Shown here: one piece after another, positions 36,231 to 45,164 of the stretch | Numbering within the stretch: position 1 is the first letter of the stretch | How the letters are laid out: each line of letters begins with the position of its first letter | The notes under the pieces: generated by a model | What the model saw: only the letters and a program-made list of their open reading frames with translations | Database searches by the model: none | What the model was told of the DNA's origin: nothing | Source of the DNA: CAVVJA01 sp963801715 | GTDB taxonomy: Bacteria; Actinomycetota; Actinomycetes; Mycobacteriales; Jatrophihabitantaceae | Direction: 5' to 3' | Length of the DNA stretch: 64,000 nucleotides | NCBI GenBank assembly: GCA_963801715.1 | Contig: CAWDGB010000005.1 | Location: 186,001-250,000 of the forward strand | Translations under genes and position numbers: made by a program

Positions 36231-36748
36231 GGCCTTCTCCTCCTGATGCTCCGGGTACTGCACGCCGCATCGGTCTGCGGATGAGGCCGCGAAGCGGGGA
36301 GTACTCGGTTCAGGGCCGCGCCAGAAAGTGGTGCCGGATACAGCCCGCCTAGCGCTCAATAAATTCTTATCTTGTCCTTGCCATCCTGATTAGGCAATAC
36401 GTAGGTAAAGATCGATATTTGCCCACTTAACGGAGATCTTGCACCAGTTTTACGGTCAGCTTACGTACAGCGGCTCTGAGCGATCGGTCCCGGAAGCGCG
36501 ATCGACGGAGCGGCGTTCGTCCAGCGGCAGTAGCCCAAGATCGACCGGACGAACCCGCAAACCCGTCGTCCGCTCGCGTATCGATGGTGCGATTGAGTGC
36601 GTTGAGATGCGGAGCTGCCCCACTGGTATCACGCGTGCGCGGGACGCGACGGAGCGCATCGCACCAAAGTCGGGTGACCTGTTCAGTCGATAAGTCCGAG
36701 ATCATCAGCCCCTGCAGCGCGTCCTGCTGAGGCTAGGTCGTTTGACCC
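36231..36748. other. 518-base intergenic region with an AT-rich core
   Basis: Between the secreted glycosidase and the polyol dehydrogenase (both minus strand). Bases about 36350-36430 are strikingly AT-rich for this genome (AATAAATTCTTATCTTG, ATCGATATTTG) and probably contain the glycosidase promoter. An open minus frame at 36427-36705 has no ribosome site or recognisable motif and I do not call it. Nothing else seen. Confidence 0.5.
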
Positions 36749-37747
36749 TTACGGTCGGACGATGGCTTTGAGCGCGGTCGGGTCCGTACGCCCAACGAGC
36801 AGCGCCTCTTCGGTGCGATGCAGCGGAAACTCGTGCGTCACCACCGGGTCCACCTGCACCGAGCCGGACGCGAGGAGAGCCAGGGCAGTGGGATAGGTGT
36901 TGGCATATCGGAAGGTTCCGGTGATCCACAGCTCGCGGGTCTGAATCAGCGGAACGTCGAAGGCGACCGAATCCTCGCCCATCCCCACGAGAACGACCCG
37001 GCCGGCCCGGTCGACGAGGGGGAGCGCGGACTGTAATGCTCGCGACGATCCCGAGCATTCGAGCAACACGTCGAAGCGTTCGTCGAGCGGTTCGCCGGCC
37101 CGGACCGCGACCAAGCCGAGCCGCGCCGCGACGGCGAGCCGGTGATCGCTGAGATCGGTGACGGTGACGCTGGTCGCGCCGAATGCGCGCGCGACCTGCG
37201 CCGCAAACAGCCCGATTGGCCCCGCCCCGGTCACCAGGACCCGCTCGCCCGCTGTGACGCCGGCCCGTCGGCAGGCCCAGATTCCGACGGAGACCGGTTC
37301 AGCCATCGCGGCCTGCACATCGTCGAGCTCGTCAGGCACCGGGTGAGCGAAGTCCGCGACGATCGTCACGTACCGGGCAATCGATCCATGGACGGGCGGG
37401 GTCGCGAAGAAGACTACGTCCGGGCACAGGTTGTACCGCCCAGTTCGGCATTGGCGGCAGTGTCCGCACGGAACGCCGGGTTCCATCGCCACTCGCTGCC
37501 CGACCCGACCCGGATCGATGCCGGCCCCGACCGCGCTGATCCGCCCGGCGGACTCGTGCCCGAGCACCATCGGGCTCTCGACAACGTGGCTTCCGATCCG
37601 ACCGTGGTCGTAGTAGTGCACGTCCGACCCGCACACGCCGATCGCGGTCACCGCGACCTGCACCTCGGCTGGACCAGGCTCTGGCACCGGCCGGTCCTCG
37701 ATCCGGACATCTCCGGGTCCGTAGAGCACGGCGCTTGGGTTCGACAC
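36749..37747 (-). CDS. Zn-dependent polyol (sorbitol/xylitol-type) dehydrogenase
   Basis: 332 residues, medium-chain dehydrogenase. Catalytic zinc residues in IGVCGSDVHYY and VLGHESAGR, a structural zinc cluster in CGHCRQCRTGRYNLC, and the Rossmann motif GAGPIG. The CGSDVHYYDHGRIG segment is typical of sorbitol and xylitol dehydrogenases. GTG 37747 has GGGAGG five bases upstream. It is third in a minus-strand series Sir2-SDR-dehydrogenase, 31 bases after the SDR stop. Likely oxidises a sugar alcohol with NAD+. Confidence 0.9.
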   Translation of the reverse strand: MSNPSAVLYGPGDVRIEDRPVPEPGPAEVQVAVTAIGVCGSDVHYYDHGRIGSHVVESPMVLGHESAGRISAVGAGIDPGRVGQRVAMEPGVPCGHCRQCRTGRYNLCPDVVFFATPPVHGSIARYVTIVADFAHPVPDELDDVQAAMAEPVSVGIWACRRAGVTAGERVLVTGAGPIGLFAAQVARAFGATSVTVTDLSDHRLAVAARLGLVAVRAGEPLDERFDVLLECSGSSRALQSALPLVDRAGRVVLVGMGEDSVAFDVPLIQTRELWITGTFRYANTYPTALALLASGSVQVDPVVTHEFPLHRTEEALLVGRTDPTALKAIVRP

Positions 37748-37778
37748 GATCACCTCCCGACGCTCACGTTCCGTGACA

Positions 37779-38546
37779 CTAGAAAACGGTGTAGCCACCG
37801 TCCGCGATCAGCACCGACCCGGTGACGAACGAAGAGGCATCGCTCGCGAGAAACACCATTGCCGGGCCGAGCTCTTCCGGCGTCCCATACCGCTGCATGG
37901 GGGCATCCTCGATCCAATGCCGCCGGAACTGCGGGTCGTCGACCGGAGCCATCGCCGTCTTGATGTACCCGGGCGCGAGAGCATTGACCCGAACGCCGTA
38001 GGGCGCCCATTCGGCGGCCAGGCTGCGAGTGAGCTGATGCACCGCGGCTTTCGAGGCGTTGTAGGCCGGTTGCCATTGCGGACGGTTGACGATCTGGCCG
38101 GATATGGAGCCGATATTGACGATGCTGCCGCGCTTGCGGTCGACCATGTGCCCGCCGAACACCTGGCACCCGAACCACAGCGCGTCGAGGTTCACGTCGA
38201 GGACCCGGCGCCACTCCTCGTCGGTGACCTCCAGTGCTGGGCGGTGGACGCATGTGCCGGCGTTGTTGACGAGCACATCTACGGCGCCGAACTGGTCGAC
38301 CGCCGCGGCGAGAACGCGTTCGACCTCCGATCGAGACGTGACGTCGGCAATTACGGTCTGGCTCCGCCGACCGATGTCAGCCAATTCCTGCTCGACCTCT
38401 ACCGCCGCCGTCTCATCTCGCCCGACGGCGACGATGTCGGCGCCAGCTTCGGCCAGGGCGCGGGCGAAGGCTCGGCCCAGCCCTCGCGTCGCGCCGGTGA
38501 CGACCGCTGTACGGCCCGTCAAATCGAACCGCGACATGACGTTCAT
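37779..38546 (-). CDS. SDR-family oxidoreductase (gluconate-5-dehydrogenase-like)
   Basis: 255 residues, classical short-chain dehydrogenase: cofactor motif TGATRGLG near residue 18, NNAG in the middle, catalytic Ser in IVNIGSISG and YNASK. Closest in style to 2-deoxygluconate/gluconate 5-dehydrogenases. ATG 38546 has GGAGG eight bases upstream and overlaps the sir2 stop by four bases. With the adjacent polyol dehydrogenase it suggests sugar alcohol or sugar acid conversion. Confidence 0.88.
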   Translation of the reverse strand: MNVMSRFDLTGRTAVVTGATRGLGRAFARALAEAGADIVAVGRDETAAVEVEQELADIGRRSQTVIADVTSRSEVERVLAAAVDQFGAVDVLVNNAGTCVHRPALEVTDEEWRRVLDVNLDALWFGCQVFGGHMVDRKRGSIVNIGSISGQIVNRPQWQPAYNASKAAVHQLTRSLAAEWAPYGVRVNALAPGYIKTAMAPVDDPQFRRHWIEDAPMQRYGTPEELGPAMVFLASDASSFVTGSVLIADGGYTVF

Positions 38547-39427
38547 GGTCCCAACCTCCGGCCCAAGTACCCGGCCGCCAGCGCGGGCAAGACAACGCCA
38601 AGCGGCGCATCGACGCGGATGCTCGCACACCCATCCGCGCGGGTCGAGCCCTGGTTGACGATCGCGACCGGTATCTGAAGCTTGGTCGCGCGCACGACGA
38701 AGCGGTAACCCGACATGACCGTTAACGACGAGCCAAGCACGAGCAGGGCCTTTGCGCGTTCGACGAGCTGGTAGCAGCGCTCCACCCTCTCGCGCGGCAC
38801 CGCCTCGCCGAAGAACACCACATCCGGTTTGAGCGGCCCCTGACGGCATACCGCACACGTGACCATGACGAATCGGTCGAGATCCGCTTCGGACAACTCG
38901 GCGTCGCCATCGGGGTTGATGGCACGCGCTCGCGCGTCGAAGGTCGGGTTGGCCTCGCGCAATGCCGAGTCGATCGCCACTCGGGTGGACCTGTCGCCGC
39001 AGGTGAGGCAGATCGTGCGGTCGAGGCCGCCGTGCAGCTCAATGACGTCGCGTGCGCCCGCTGCCTGGTGCAGTCCATCGACGTTCTGGGTGATGATGCC
39101 GCGTACGGCGCCCGCGGCCTGCAGGCTGGCCACCGCATGGTGGCCGGCATTCGGGCGAGCCCGAGAGATCTGCCGCCAGCCGAGATAGCTGCGAGCCCAG
39201 TAACGATGGCGGGCCTGTGCGTCACCCACGAACGCCTGATAGGTCATCGGGGCATAACGTCGCGCTGCGCCGGTCGGCCCGCGGTAGTCAGGGATGCCTG
39301 ATTCCGTGGACACTCCAGCGCCGGACAAGACAACCACCCCGCCAAGGTCGAGCAGATCGCCGAGCGCGACAACGGCCGCGGAACCATCTCGGTCCGCGGC
39401 CGTTGCCGTCAGGGTGGAGTAATCCAC
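38543..39427 (-). CDS. Sir2-family NAD-dependent protein deacylase
   Basis: 294 residues. NAD-binding GAGVSTESGIPDYRG (36-50), TQNVDGLH (113-120), catalytic His132, and zinc Cys140/143/191/194. The ~47-residue insert between zinc pairs is longer than in compact bacterial sirtuins, as in class II (SIRT4-like) enzymes. It removes acyl groups from lysines and consumes NAD+. The stop overlaps the SDR start (ATGA); deacylase control of the dehydrogenases is speculative. Start GTG 39427 lacks a strong ribosome site. Confidence 0.9.
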   Translation of the reverse strand: MDYSTLTATAADRDGSAAVVALGDLLDLGGVVVLSGAGVSTESGIPDYRGPTGAARRYAPMTYQAFVGDAQARHRYWARSYLGWRQISRARPNAGHHAVASLQAAGAVRGIITQNVDGLHQAAGARDVIELHGGLDRTICLTCGDRSTRVAIDSALREANPTFDARARAINPDGDAELSEADLDRFVMVTCAVCRQGPLKPDVVFFGEAVPRERVERCYQLVERAKALLVLGSSLTVMSGYRFVVRATKLQIPVAIVNQGSTRADGCASIRVDAPLGVVLPALAAGYLGRRLGP

Positions 39428-40837
39428 CTATCCATAGTGCCTCGTGATGTCAGTCCGCCGGGCCGGCAATCAGGGTCACGTTGGCGCTGTGCGACTGTCC
39501 GGACTGGTCGGTCCAGGAGATCCGCACCGAGTCACCGGCCTTGTGTGAAGCCAGCGCAGTCGACAGGTCGGAGCTGCTGGACACCTGCGTGTTGTCGACA
39601 CCGGTGATCACGTCGCCTGCAGCGAGCCCGGCCTGCGCAGCCGGTGTGCCATCGACGACACCTGCGATCGCGGCGCCATTCGAACCAGCCGAGGACTGGT
39701 CGTTGCTGAGCTCGATGCCGAGGAACGCCGGGTTGCCGATGTGGATCGTGGAGCTGGCCTGGCCGCTCTCGATCTGGTCAGCGATCTTGAGCGCTGTCCC
39801 GATCGGGATCGCATACGCCTGCTCAGCGGCCGTCTGGAGCGGGCCCGACGAGCCGGCCGCGGTGTCCATTCCGACGACCTGGTTGTTGGCGTTGTAGAGC
39901 GGGCCGCCGGAATCCCCAGCCTGGACATTTGCGTCGGTCTCGATGAGGCCATTCAACTGTTCGGCGTTCGAACCGTTGTCATCAGTGGCCGTAATCGTCT
40001 GGTCGAGGGCCGTGACCTGGCCAGGCGCAGCGCTCGGAGTGCCGCCGGTGCCACCAGCGTTCCCGACGGCGGTGACTGAGTCGCCAACCGAGACGTTGGA
40101 GGACGACATGTGGGCGGTTTGCAGCCCGGACGCATCGGATAGCTGCAGGACGGCCACGTCCTCGGTCGGGTCAGTGCCGACGACGGATGCCTTGTAGGTC
40201 TTTCCGGTGCTCACGACAGTGACGGTGATCGAGGTCGCGCCGCGCACGACGTGGTTGTTGGTGAGGATCTCGCCGTTGGAGGTTAGGACCATGCCGGTGC
40301 CTGCGGCCCGTGCACTCTGGTAACCGAGGACGGTGTCGATGTCGACGACGCCTACCTGCTGGTCGGAGCTCGCAGTTCCGGTCGAACCGCCCGAGCCGTT
40401 GCTCGAACCGCCGCCGTTGCTCGAAACCGCCGCCGTTCCCGAAAGCCGCCGTAGCCGCCGCCATAGCCGCCGCCGTTGCCGCTGTTGCCATTGCCCTGGC
40501 TGCCGTTCCCGCCATTGCCGAGACCTCCGAGGCCACCGAAAAGACCTCCGAACGGGTCCTGGTCAGATCCGGAACCGCCAGAACCGTTGCCGCCCGTGCC
40601 ACTGCTGGGTGGGACCGCAAGCTGTGCGTTGCCGGACGTGCCCGAGCCGGTCGTGACCGAGTTGCCGGTGCCCACGCCGATGGCGACACCCGCCACCGCC
40701 ACCGCGGTTGCAATACCGCCGACGATGAGCCAACGCTTCCGATGACTGGTGCCGGACGACTTCAACTCCGGGGCGGGCGGGAATGGTGGCGCCGCCAGGT
40801 ACGCCGTGGGGTAAGGCGTCTCCGCCGCGTACGGCGG

Positions 40838-40891
40838 CTGGGACCCGTACGGTGCCTGGGACCCATACGGTGCCTGGGACCCATACGGTGC
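40838..40891 (-). repeat. Three tandem 18-bp repeats in the HtrA-like gene
   Basis: CTGGGACCCRTACGGTGC occurs at 40838, 40856 and 40874, encoding hexapeptides rich in Pro-Tyr-Gly-Ser-Gln in the cytoplasmic tail. Confidence 0.85.
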
Positions 40892-40933
40892 ATCGGACGG
40901 CTGTGGCGTGTCGGATGCATACGGCCGGCGTCG

Positions 40934-40983
40934 TCGGGTGCGTACGGCCCCTCGGGTGCGTACGGACCATCGGGTGCGTACGG
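40934..40983 (-). repeat. Second 18-bp periodic repeat in the HtrA-like gene
   Basis: TCGGGTGCGTACGG recurs at 40934, 40952 and 40970 with 18-base spacing, encoding Pro-Tyr-Ala-Pro-type hexapeptides of the same tail. Repeats like this promote slippage and assembly trouble, which is relevant to the nearby frameshift at about 40923. Confidence 0.8.
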
Positions 40984-41307
40984 CGCCTGCGGCGCAGACG
41001 GCGTTTCGGGCACATGCGGAGTCGCGGGTGTGGGCGGCTCGGCCGACCAGGTGGGATCGCTGTCGTAGCGGTCGTTCATGGGTGCTCTTTCGTAGCTCGT
41101 CGGGGTGTCGGGGTATGCGCCGACAGATCCAGCAGACGCCTGCCATCCATGCGTTTACTGAGTGGTAGCCAGGACTCGATTGTGAAATTGCGTAGCTGAC
41201 AGACCAGGGGGTGCGTACGCGCTCTCGGGTTGCCGCAGGAAGATAGTCGCGGACAACACTGGGAACGGCAGATGAATGGCGTCCTCCACAGCGATGAAAG
41301 GAGCCCG

Positions 41308-42006
41308 ATGACCGAGGCCAACCCGCGACAGAACGTGACTTTTCCGAGCAACGGCCGGCAGGCCCATGGCTACCTGAACAAGCCGGATCGCGGATCCGGA
41401 CCTGGCCTGATCGTGATCGAAGAGTGGTGGGGTCTTGATGACCACATTGCTGACATCGTGGATCGCTTCGCCGCTGAGGGTTTCGTCACCCTCGCGCCTG
41501 ATTACTTCGGCGGACGGGTAGCGCATCAGACAGACGCGGCCGCGAAGATGCTCGAGGAACTGCCGGTAGATCAGGCCGCGCGTGATCTCGCGGGCGCCGT
41601 TGACTACCTGCTGGCCGATCCGGACGTCACGTCGAAGTCGCTCGGTGTCATCGGCTTCTGCGTTGGTGGCGGCTTCGCGCTCCAGATGGCCGCTCAGCAG
41701 GGTGATCGGATCAACGCCGCAGTGGTGTTCTACGGGGTGGGGCCGGCCGTCCCCGATCAGTACCGCACGGTCACGGCCCCGATTCAGGGACATTACGGCG
41801 AGCAGGACGCCATGTACCCGGTTGACCAGGCGCAGGCGCAAGAGCGGCAGATCCGGGACGAATCAGCGGGCTCGGTCGAATTCTTCTACTACCCGGCCGG
41901 TCACGCCTTCCATAACGACAAGAACCGGCTCGGCACCTACAACCAAGAGCTAGCGACTTTGGCGTGGAGTCGGGCCGTGGCCTTTCTCAAGGACAACGCC
42001 GAGTAA
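41308..42006 (+). CDS. Dienelactone hydrolase family protein
   Basis: 232 residues, alpha/beta hydrolase with nucleophile Cys118 in IGFCVGGG, Asp167 in GEQDAMY and His199 in AGHAFHN: the Cys-Asp-His triad of dienelactone hydrolase. It could open dienelactones from chloroaromatic degradation or act as a general carboxylesterase. ATG 41308 has AAAGGAG upstream; 41230 is an unsupported upstream start. Isolated gene, no chlorocatechol cluster nearby. Confidence 0.9.
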   Translation: MTEANPRQNVTFPSNGRQAHGYLNKPDRGSGPGLIVIEEWWGLDDHIADIVDRFAAEGFVTLAPDYFGGRVAHQTDAAAKMLEELPVDQAARDLAGAVDYLLADPDVTSKSLGVIGFCVGGGFALQMAAQQGDRINAAVVFYGVGPAVPDQYRTVTAPIQGHYGEQDAMYPVDQAQAQERQIRDESAGSVEFFYYPAGHAFHNDKNRLGTYNQELATLAWSRAVAFLKDNAE

Positions 42007-42091
42007 CCGTCACCACCACGGAAGCGCGGGACACGAGCCGGCGCGTCGCGCATTAGGGTCAGCCCATCGTCCAGGCGCAGCAGCGTTTTCT

Positions 42092-43276
42092 TCATGCCAG
42101 CGCCGCGGTGAGGGCCTCGATTGCCCGCAAGGTGTCGAGCAGCATGCCGAGATCCTGCGGGTAGGGCCAATGGGACAGCTTGGCGACGACGATCCGGCTA
42201 TCACGGTCGACCCAGACGAGCTGGCCGTGAATGCCAAGGCACAGCAGGACATGACGGTCGAAGAAGGGAACCCAGAACTGGTTGCGATACATGCCACCCG
42301 GGAGCCAGCCCGTCGTCGGGTCGGCGGCGAATGCCGCCCGGGAGTCAGGTCCGCCGGCGAAGGCGTCGTCCAGCCACCATTCCGGCACGACGTCCTCGTC
42401 GGCGACGTGACCGTTGTCGGCGAGCAGTTGCCCGAACCGGCCCAGGTCTCGGAGGGTGGTCGCGAGGCCGCCGTCGTGGAGCATGGCGCCGGCTGGGTCA
42501 ACCGCACCGTCGGCGTCCTGTTCCGCGCCGAGACGAGACCATAAGAGGCCGCTAAGCAGGTCAGGCATGCGGCGTCCGGTTGCCCGCTCGCAGACCCAGC
42601 CGAGAACGTCCGTCTCGCAGGATCGGTAGTCGAATCTCCCGCCGTGCGGCCGGTCGGCCTTCAACCGTAGGAGATAGTCGTAGATGGACGTTGGCAGGTC
42701 GTCCTGGCGACGGGGCGCCCAGCCCATGACCTGTTCCAACAACCGAACGTCCGCGTCGGGGTCGAGATACGTCTCGGAGAAGGCAACACCGGAACGCATG
42801 TCGAGCACGTCGCGCAGTGATGCGTCCGCGTAGCCGGACGAGCGCAGATCGGGTACGTAGCGGGTGATCGGTTGGGCCGGATCGAGCGCGCCGCGGTCGA
42901 TCAGAATGCCGACTACGCACCCGATGATGGACTTGCTGACCGACATCAGCAGGTGAGTGTGGTGCGGCGTCATGCCGGCGAAGTACGCCTCAGCGGCAAT
43001 CCGTCCGTGCTGCAGCACGAGGTAACCGTCGGTGTGCGTGCCGGAGAGCACATCACGGACCGAGGCGGAGGATCCATCCATGCGCTCCAGGCCGACATCC
43101 AGCGGTGCGGCGGGGCCGTGCGCTAGCTCTCGCACCGGCCCGGTGCCCCGACTGATCCGTGCGGTCGGAACCACTTCACGCAGGTGGATGAACGACCAGG
43201 TATTGGCCGCCGCGGTTTGCCAGTCCGCCAAGCGCCAGCGCTGATCAGGCGGCGGCGGAAAACCCTGCATCACCAT
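42092..43276 (-). CDS. Serine hydrolase of the beta-lactamase/class C fold
   Basis: 394 residues, no signal peptide. Catalytic motif Ser-Val-Ser-Lys in LLMSVSKSIIG, then FDYRSCETDVLGWV in the position of the Tyr-x-Asn motif and GIHGQLVWVD in place of Lys-Thr-Gly. That set fits class C-like esterases and 6-aminohexanoate-dimer-hydrolase (NylB)-type enzymes better than true beta-lactamases. Substrate unknown. Stands alone. Confidence 0.87.
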   Translation of the reverse strand: MVMQGFPPPPDQRWRLADWQTAAANTWSFIHLREVVPTARISRGTGPVRELAHGPAAPLDVGLERMDGSSASVRDVLSGTHTDGYLVLQHGRIAAEAYFAGMTPHHTHLLMSVSKSIIGCVVGILIDRGALDPAQPITRYVPDLRSSGYADASLRDVLDMRSGVAFSETYLDPDADVRLLEQVMGWAPRRQDDLPTSIYDYLLRLKADRPHGGRFDYRSCETDVLGWVCERATGRRMPDLLSGLLWSRLGAEQDADGAVDPAGAMLHDGGLATTLRDLGRFGQLLADNGHVADEDVVPEWWLDDAFAGGPDSRAAFAADPTTGWLPGGMYRNQFWVPFFDRHVLLCLGIHGQLVWVDRDSRIVVAKLSHWPYPQDLGMLLDTLRAIEALTAALA

Positions 43277-43512
43277 TGGCAGCCATCCCGTCTGTCTGAT
43301 TCGCGCCGCGTGCCGATATCCGGCGCCAGACTACGATTCGGATATCACGACCAAGAAGCCGCCACGTATTTGAGCCTCGGGAGTACGAAGGCGAGGTGAT
43401 CTTTGAGTTATCGCCTGAGGAAGGGCGATAGCTCAAGGATTCACGACCGAGGATCTTGGCGGAATGCCATGGCGGATCGCGCGGGCGGCCGTGAACGACC
43501 AGTGCGCGTGGT

Positions 43513-43765
43513 ATCTCGGAGATCACGCCTTTCTTCCTGGTCAATCGGACTCCGGTCTACTTTCATCGGCGCGACGCCGGTCAACCTGCTCGGCCTGGAT
43601 CGCTGGGCAACTTCGATTACCTGACGTCTTACGACAGTTGGGCTGGCGCGCATCCGTGCGCAATTACGCCCAGGGACAAGCCGCACACCGAGTTCGAGAG
43701 CGGTGCGCAGATAATCAACCATCTGCTGCGTCACCCGGAGATTCAGGCGATTATGCATCGGCCGG
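43513..43765 (+). pseudogene. Fragment of a broken gene (ATP-grasp-like?)
   Basis: Three consecutive frames join into one protein-like string: SEITPFFLVNRTPVYF, then FIGATPVNLLGLDRW, then GNFDYLTSYDSWAGAHPC and FESGAQIINHLLRHPEIQAIM. The shifts fall at TTT 43561-43563 and near 43605. The string resembles the N-terminal part of an actinobacterial ATP-grasp-like protein as I recall it, but no start or remaining domain is present. The flanks 43277-43512 and 43766-44025 show nothing I can support. A decayed remnant. Confidence 0.45.
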
Positions 43766-44025
43766 TATCAACGGCAGAACGAGACGCAGTGCTTCTACCT
43801 GCGCATCTACAGACCGGGTTAGTACCGCTGGAAAGCCCGCCGATCTCGAGGGTGATCGTTACCAGGGCCGGGCTGCAAATAATGCGCCGGCGCAAGACGG
43901 TGCTGACGAACCGGGCCGTCCGGGTTGGCAATGCGATCCGCGGCCACAACTCCGGTCCGCCTGGCTATCCCATCGGTGGGTGCCGGTGTCAAGGCGGCGG
44001 GAGTGTCGCGCATCAGCCACTCCCG

Positions 44026-44649
44026 TCAGCGCCGCCGACCGTTTCGTCGCACTCGAAGACCGTCGAACGCGATTGTGCATACGGCGTCGGCGATGTCGAC
44101 GGAGTCGAAATCGCGGCGAGGTCGATACCACTCCACCAACGAGTTCACCAGGCCGAACAACAGCCGGGCAGTGACCGCTGGGTCGACGTCCGGTCGAACG
44201 TCTCCGTCTGCCTCGGCTTGTCTGACCAGAGCGGCCACGACCCGATCGAACTGGCGGCGCCGGGCCATGGCCCGACGTTCGACCGCGGTGTTGCCGCGCA
44301 CGCGCAGCAAGAGTGTGACGTACGGCAGGCGCTCGACGAGGACCTCGATGCTGCCCCGGACCAGCTGCTCCAGCCGGTCGATCGCGGGCGCGTCGATGCG
44401 CCGGACTTCAGCCGCGACCTCGAACAAGCCGTCGAGGGCCCGGTCGAGCGCCAGCGACAGCAGCTCCTCCTTACTGGCCACGTGGTGATAGATGGCGGAC
44501 TTGCTGATCCCCAGTCGTCGGGACAGGTCCTCCATGCTGGTGCCGTCGTACCCGCGCTGGTTGAAGACGCCGACGGCGACGGCGAGCAGCGATTCGAGGT
44601 CGTAACCGGGCCGGCCCGGGCCTCGTCGCGGTACCACTGCCCTGGTCAC
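44026..44649 (-). CDS. paaR: TetR-family regulator of the phenylacetate genes (PaaR type)
   Basis: 207 residues. The N-terminal HTH (VGVFNQRGYDGTSMEDLSRRLGISKSAIYHHVASKEELL) is followed by a helical ligand domain. Location next to paaI and paaZ, plus matching operators at 45126-45143 and 47258-47275, make it the likely repressor released by phenylacetyl-CoA. GTG 44649 overlaps the paaI stop by 4 nt, so the two are translated together. Ligand is inferred from known PaaR proteins. Confidence 0.88.
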   Translation of the reverse strand: MTRAVVPRRGPGRPGYDLESLLAVAVGVFNQRGYDGTSMEDLSRRLGISKSAIYHHVASKEELLSLALDRALDGLFEVAAEVRRIDAPAIDRLEQLVRGSIEVLVERLPYVTLLLRVRGNTAVERRAMARRRQFDRVVAALVRQAEADGDVRPDVDPAVTARLLFGLVNSLVEWYRPRRDFDSVDIADAVCTIAFDGLRVRRNGRRR

Positions 44650-45086
44650 GCGCGACCTCGAGGCTCGGCGAGCTGATGACTGCGGCCACGAAATTCCGCC
44701 ACGACCTCCTGGCCCCGGCGCACCGTCACGTCGTAAATGCCGGTTCGCCCGAACTGAGTGCGTAATTTGGCCTCCGCGACCAATTCGTCGTCGAGGCGTC
44801 CAGGCGACACGAAGACGATCTCCGCGGCGGCTGCTACGGTCGGCGGCCCGAAGCTGTTGCAGGCACACGCGAAGGCCGTGTCGGCGAGCGCGAACACCAG
44901 CCCGCCGTGGGCGATCGCGTGACCGTTGACCATCTCAGGGCCAATGCGCATCCGGACCACGGCCCGCCCCTCTCCGGCCTTGTCCACCGTCATGCCCATG
45001 AACGCAGACGCTCGGTCCTCCGCCATCATCATGGCCACGGAGGCGGGCAGGTCGGGCGTCTCGGACACATCGCTCCCCGGGTTCAT
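44646..45086 (-). CDS. paaI: Phenylacetate-pathway thioesterase PaaI
   Basis: 146 residues, hotdog fold with the PaaI motif VNGHAIAHGGLVFALADTAFACACN carrying the catalytic Asp. It hydrolyses hydroxyphenylacetyl-CoA esters and frees trapped CoA when the pathway stalls. It diverges from paaZ across 78 bases that contain a TetR-type operator. Confidence 0.92.
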   Translation of the reverse strand: MNPGSDVSETPDLPASVAMMMAEDRASAFMGMTVDKAGEGRAVVRMRIGPEMVNGHAIAHGGLVFALADTAFACACNSFGPPTVAAAAEIVFVSPGRLDDELVAEAKLRTQFGRTGIYDVTVRRGQEVVAEFRGRSHQLAEPRGRA

Positions 45087-45125
45087 CGGACGAGAGTCGC
45101 CTATCGGCGCGAGCCACGATAACGT

Positions 45126-45143
45126 ACCGAACGACCGGTCAGA
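45126..45143. promoter_or_regulatory. Imperfect TetR (PaaR) operator in the paaI/paaZ divergent region
   Basis: ACCGAACGACCGGTCAGA: an 8-2-8 arrangement whose right half, CGGTCAG, equals that of the perfect site before paaA; five of eight half-site pairs match. It includes a GACCGGTC palindrome. It lies 22 bases upstream of the paaZ start and 40 bases upstream of paaI. Confidence 0.6.
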
Positions 45144-45164
45144 AATAGGCAGGAGACGCGTTCC

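Larger units (their letters stand above)
39450..41079 (-). pseudogene. HtrA/DegP-like S1C serine protease gene with three apparent frameshifts
   Basis: ATG 41079 opens a cytoplasmic Pro/Tyr/Gly-rich tail with hexapeptide repeats. A membrane helix (RWLIVGGIATAVAVAGVAIGVG) is followed by a Gly-rich linker, then the trypsin-like domain with His in LTNNHVVRG, Asp in TEDVAVLQL and Ser in AGDSGGPLY, and a C-terminal PDZ domain. The reading frame shifts at about 40923 (one C short), 40442 (extra T on the coding strand) and 40424 (extra T on the coding strand). All three are in short homopolymers, and correcting them gives one ~540-residue protein. It may be intact in the organism. The final open stretch is 39450-40292. 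Confidence 0.8.

Noticed and set aside
36427..36705. 92-codon minus-strand open frame
   Set aside because: No ribosome site, no recognisable motif, and arginine-rich shadow-like composition.
40838..40983. CRISPR-like repeats
   Set aside because: The 18-bp units are tandem without spacers and encode in-frame hexapeptides of the HtrA-like tail.
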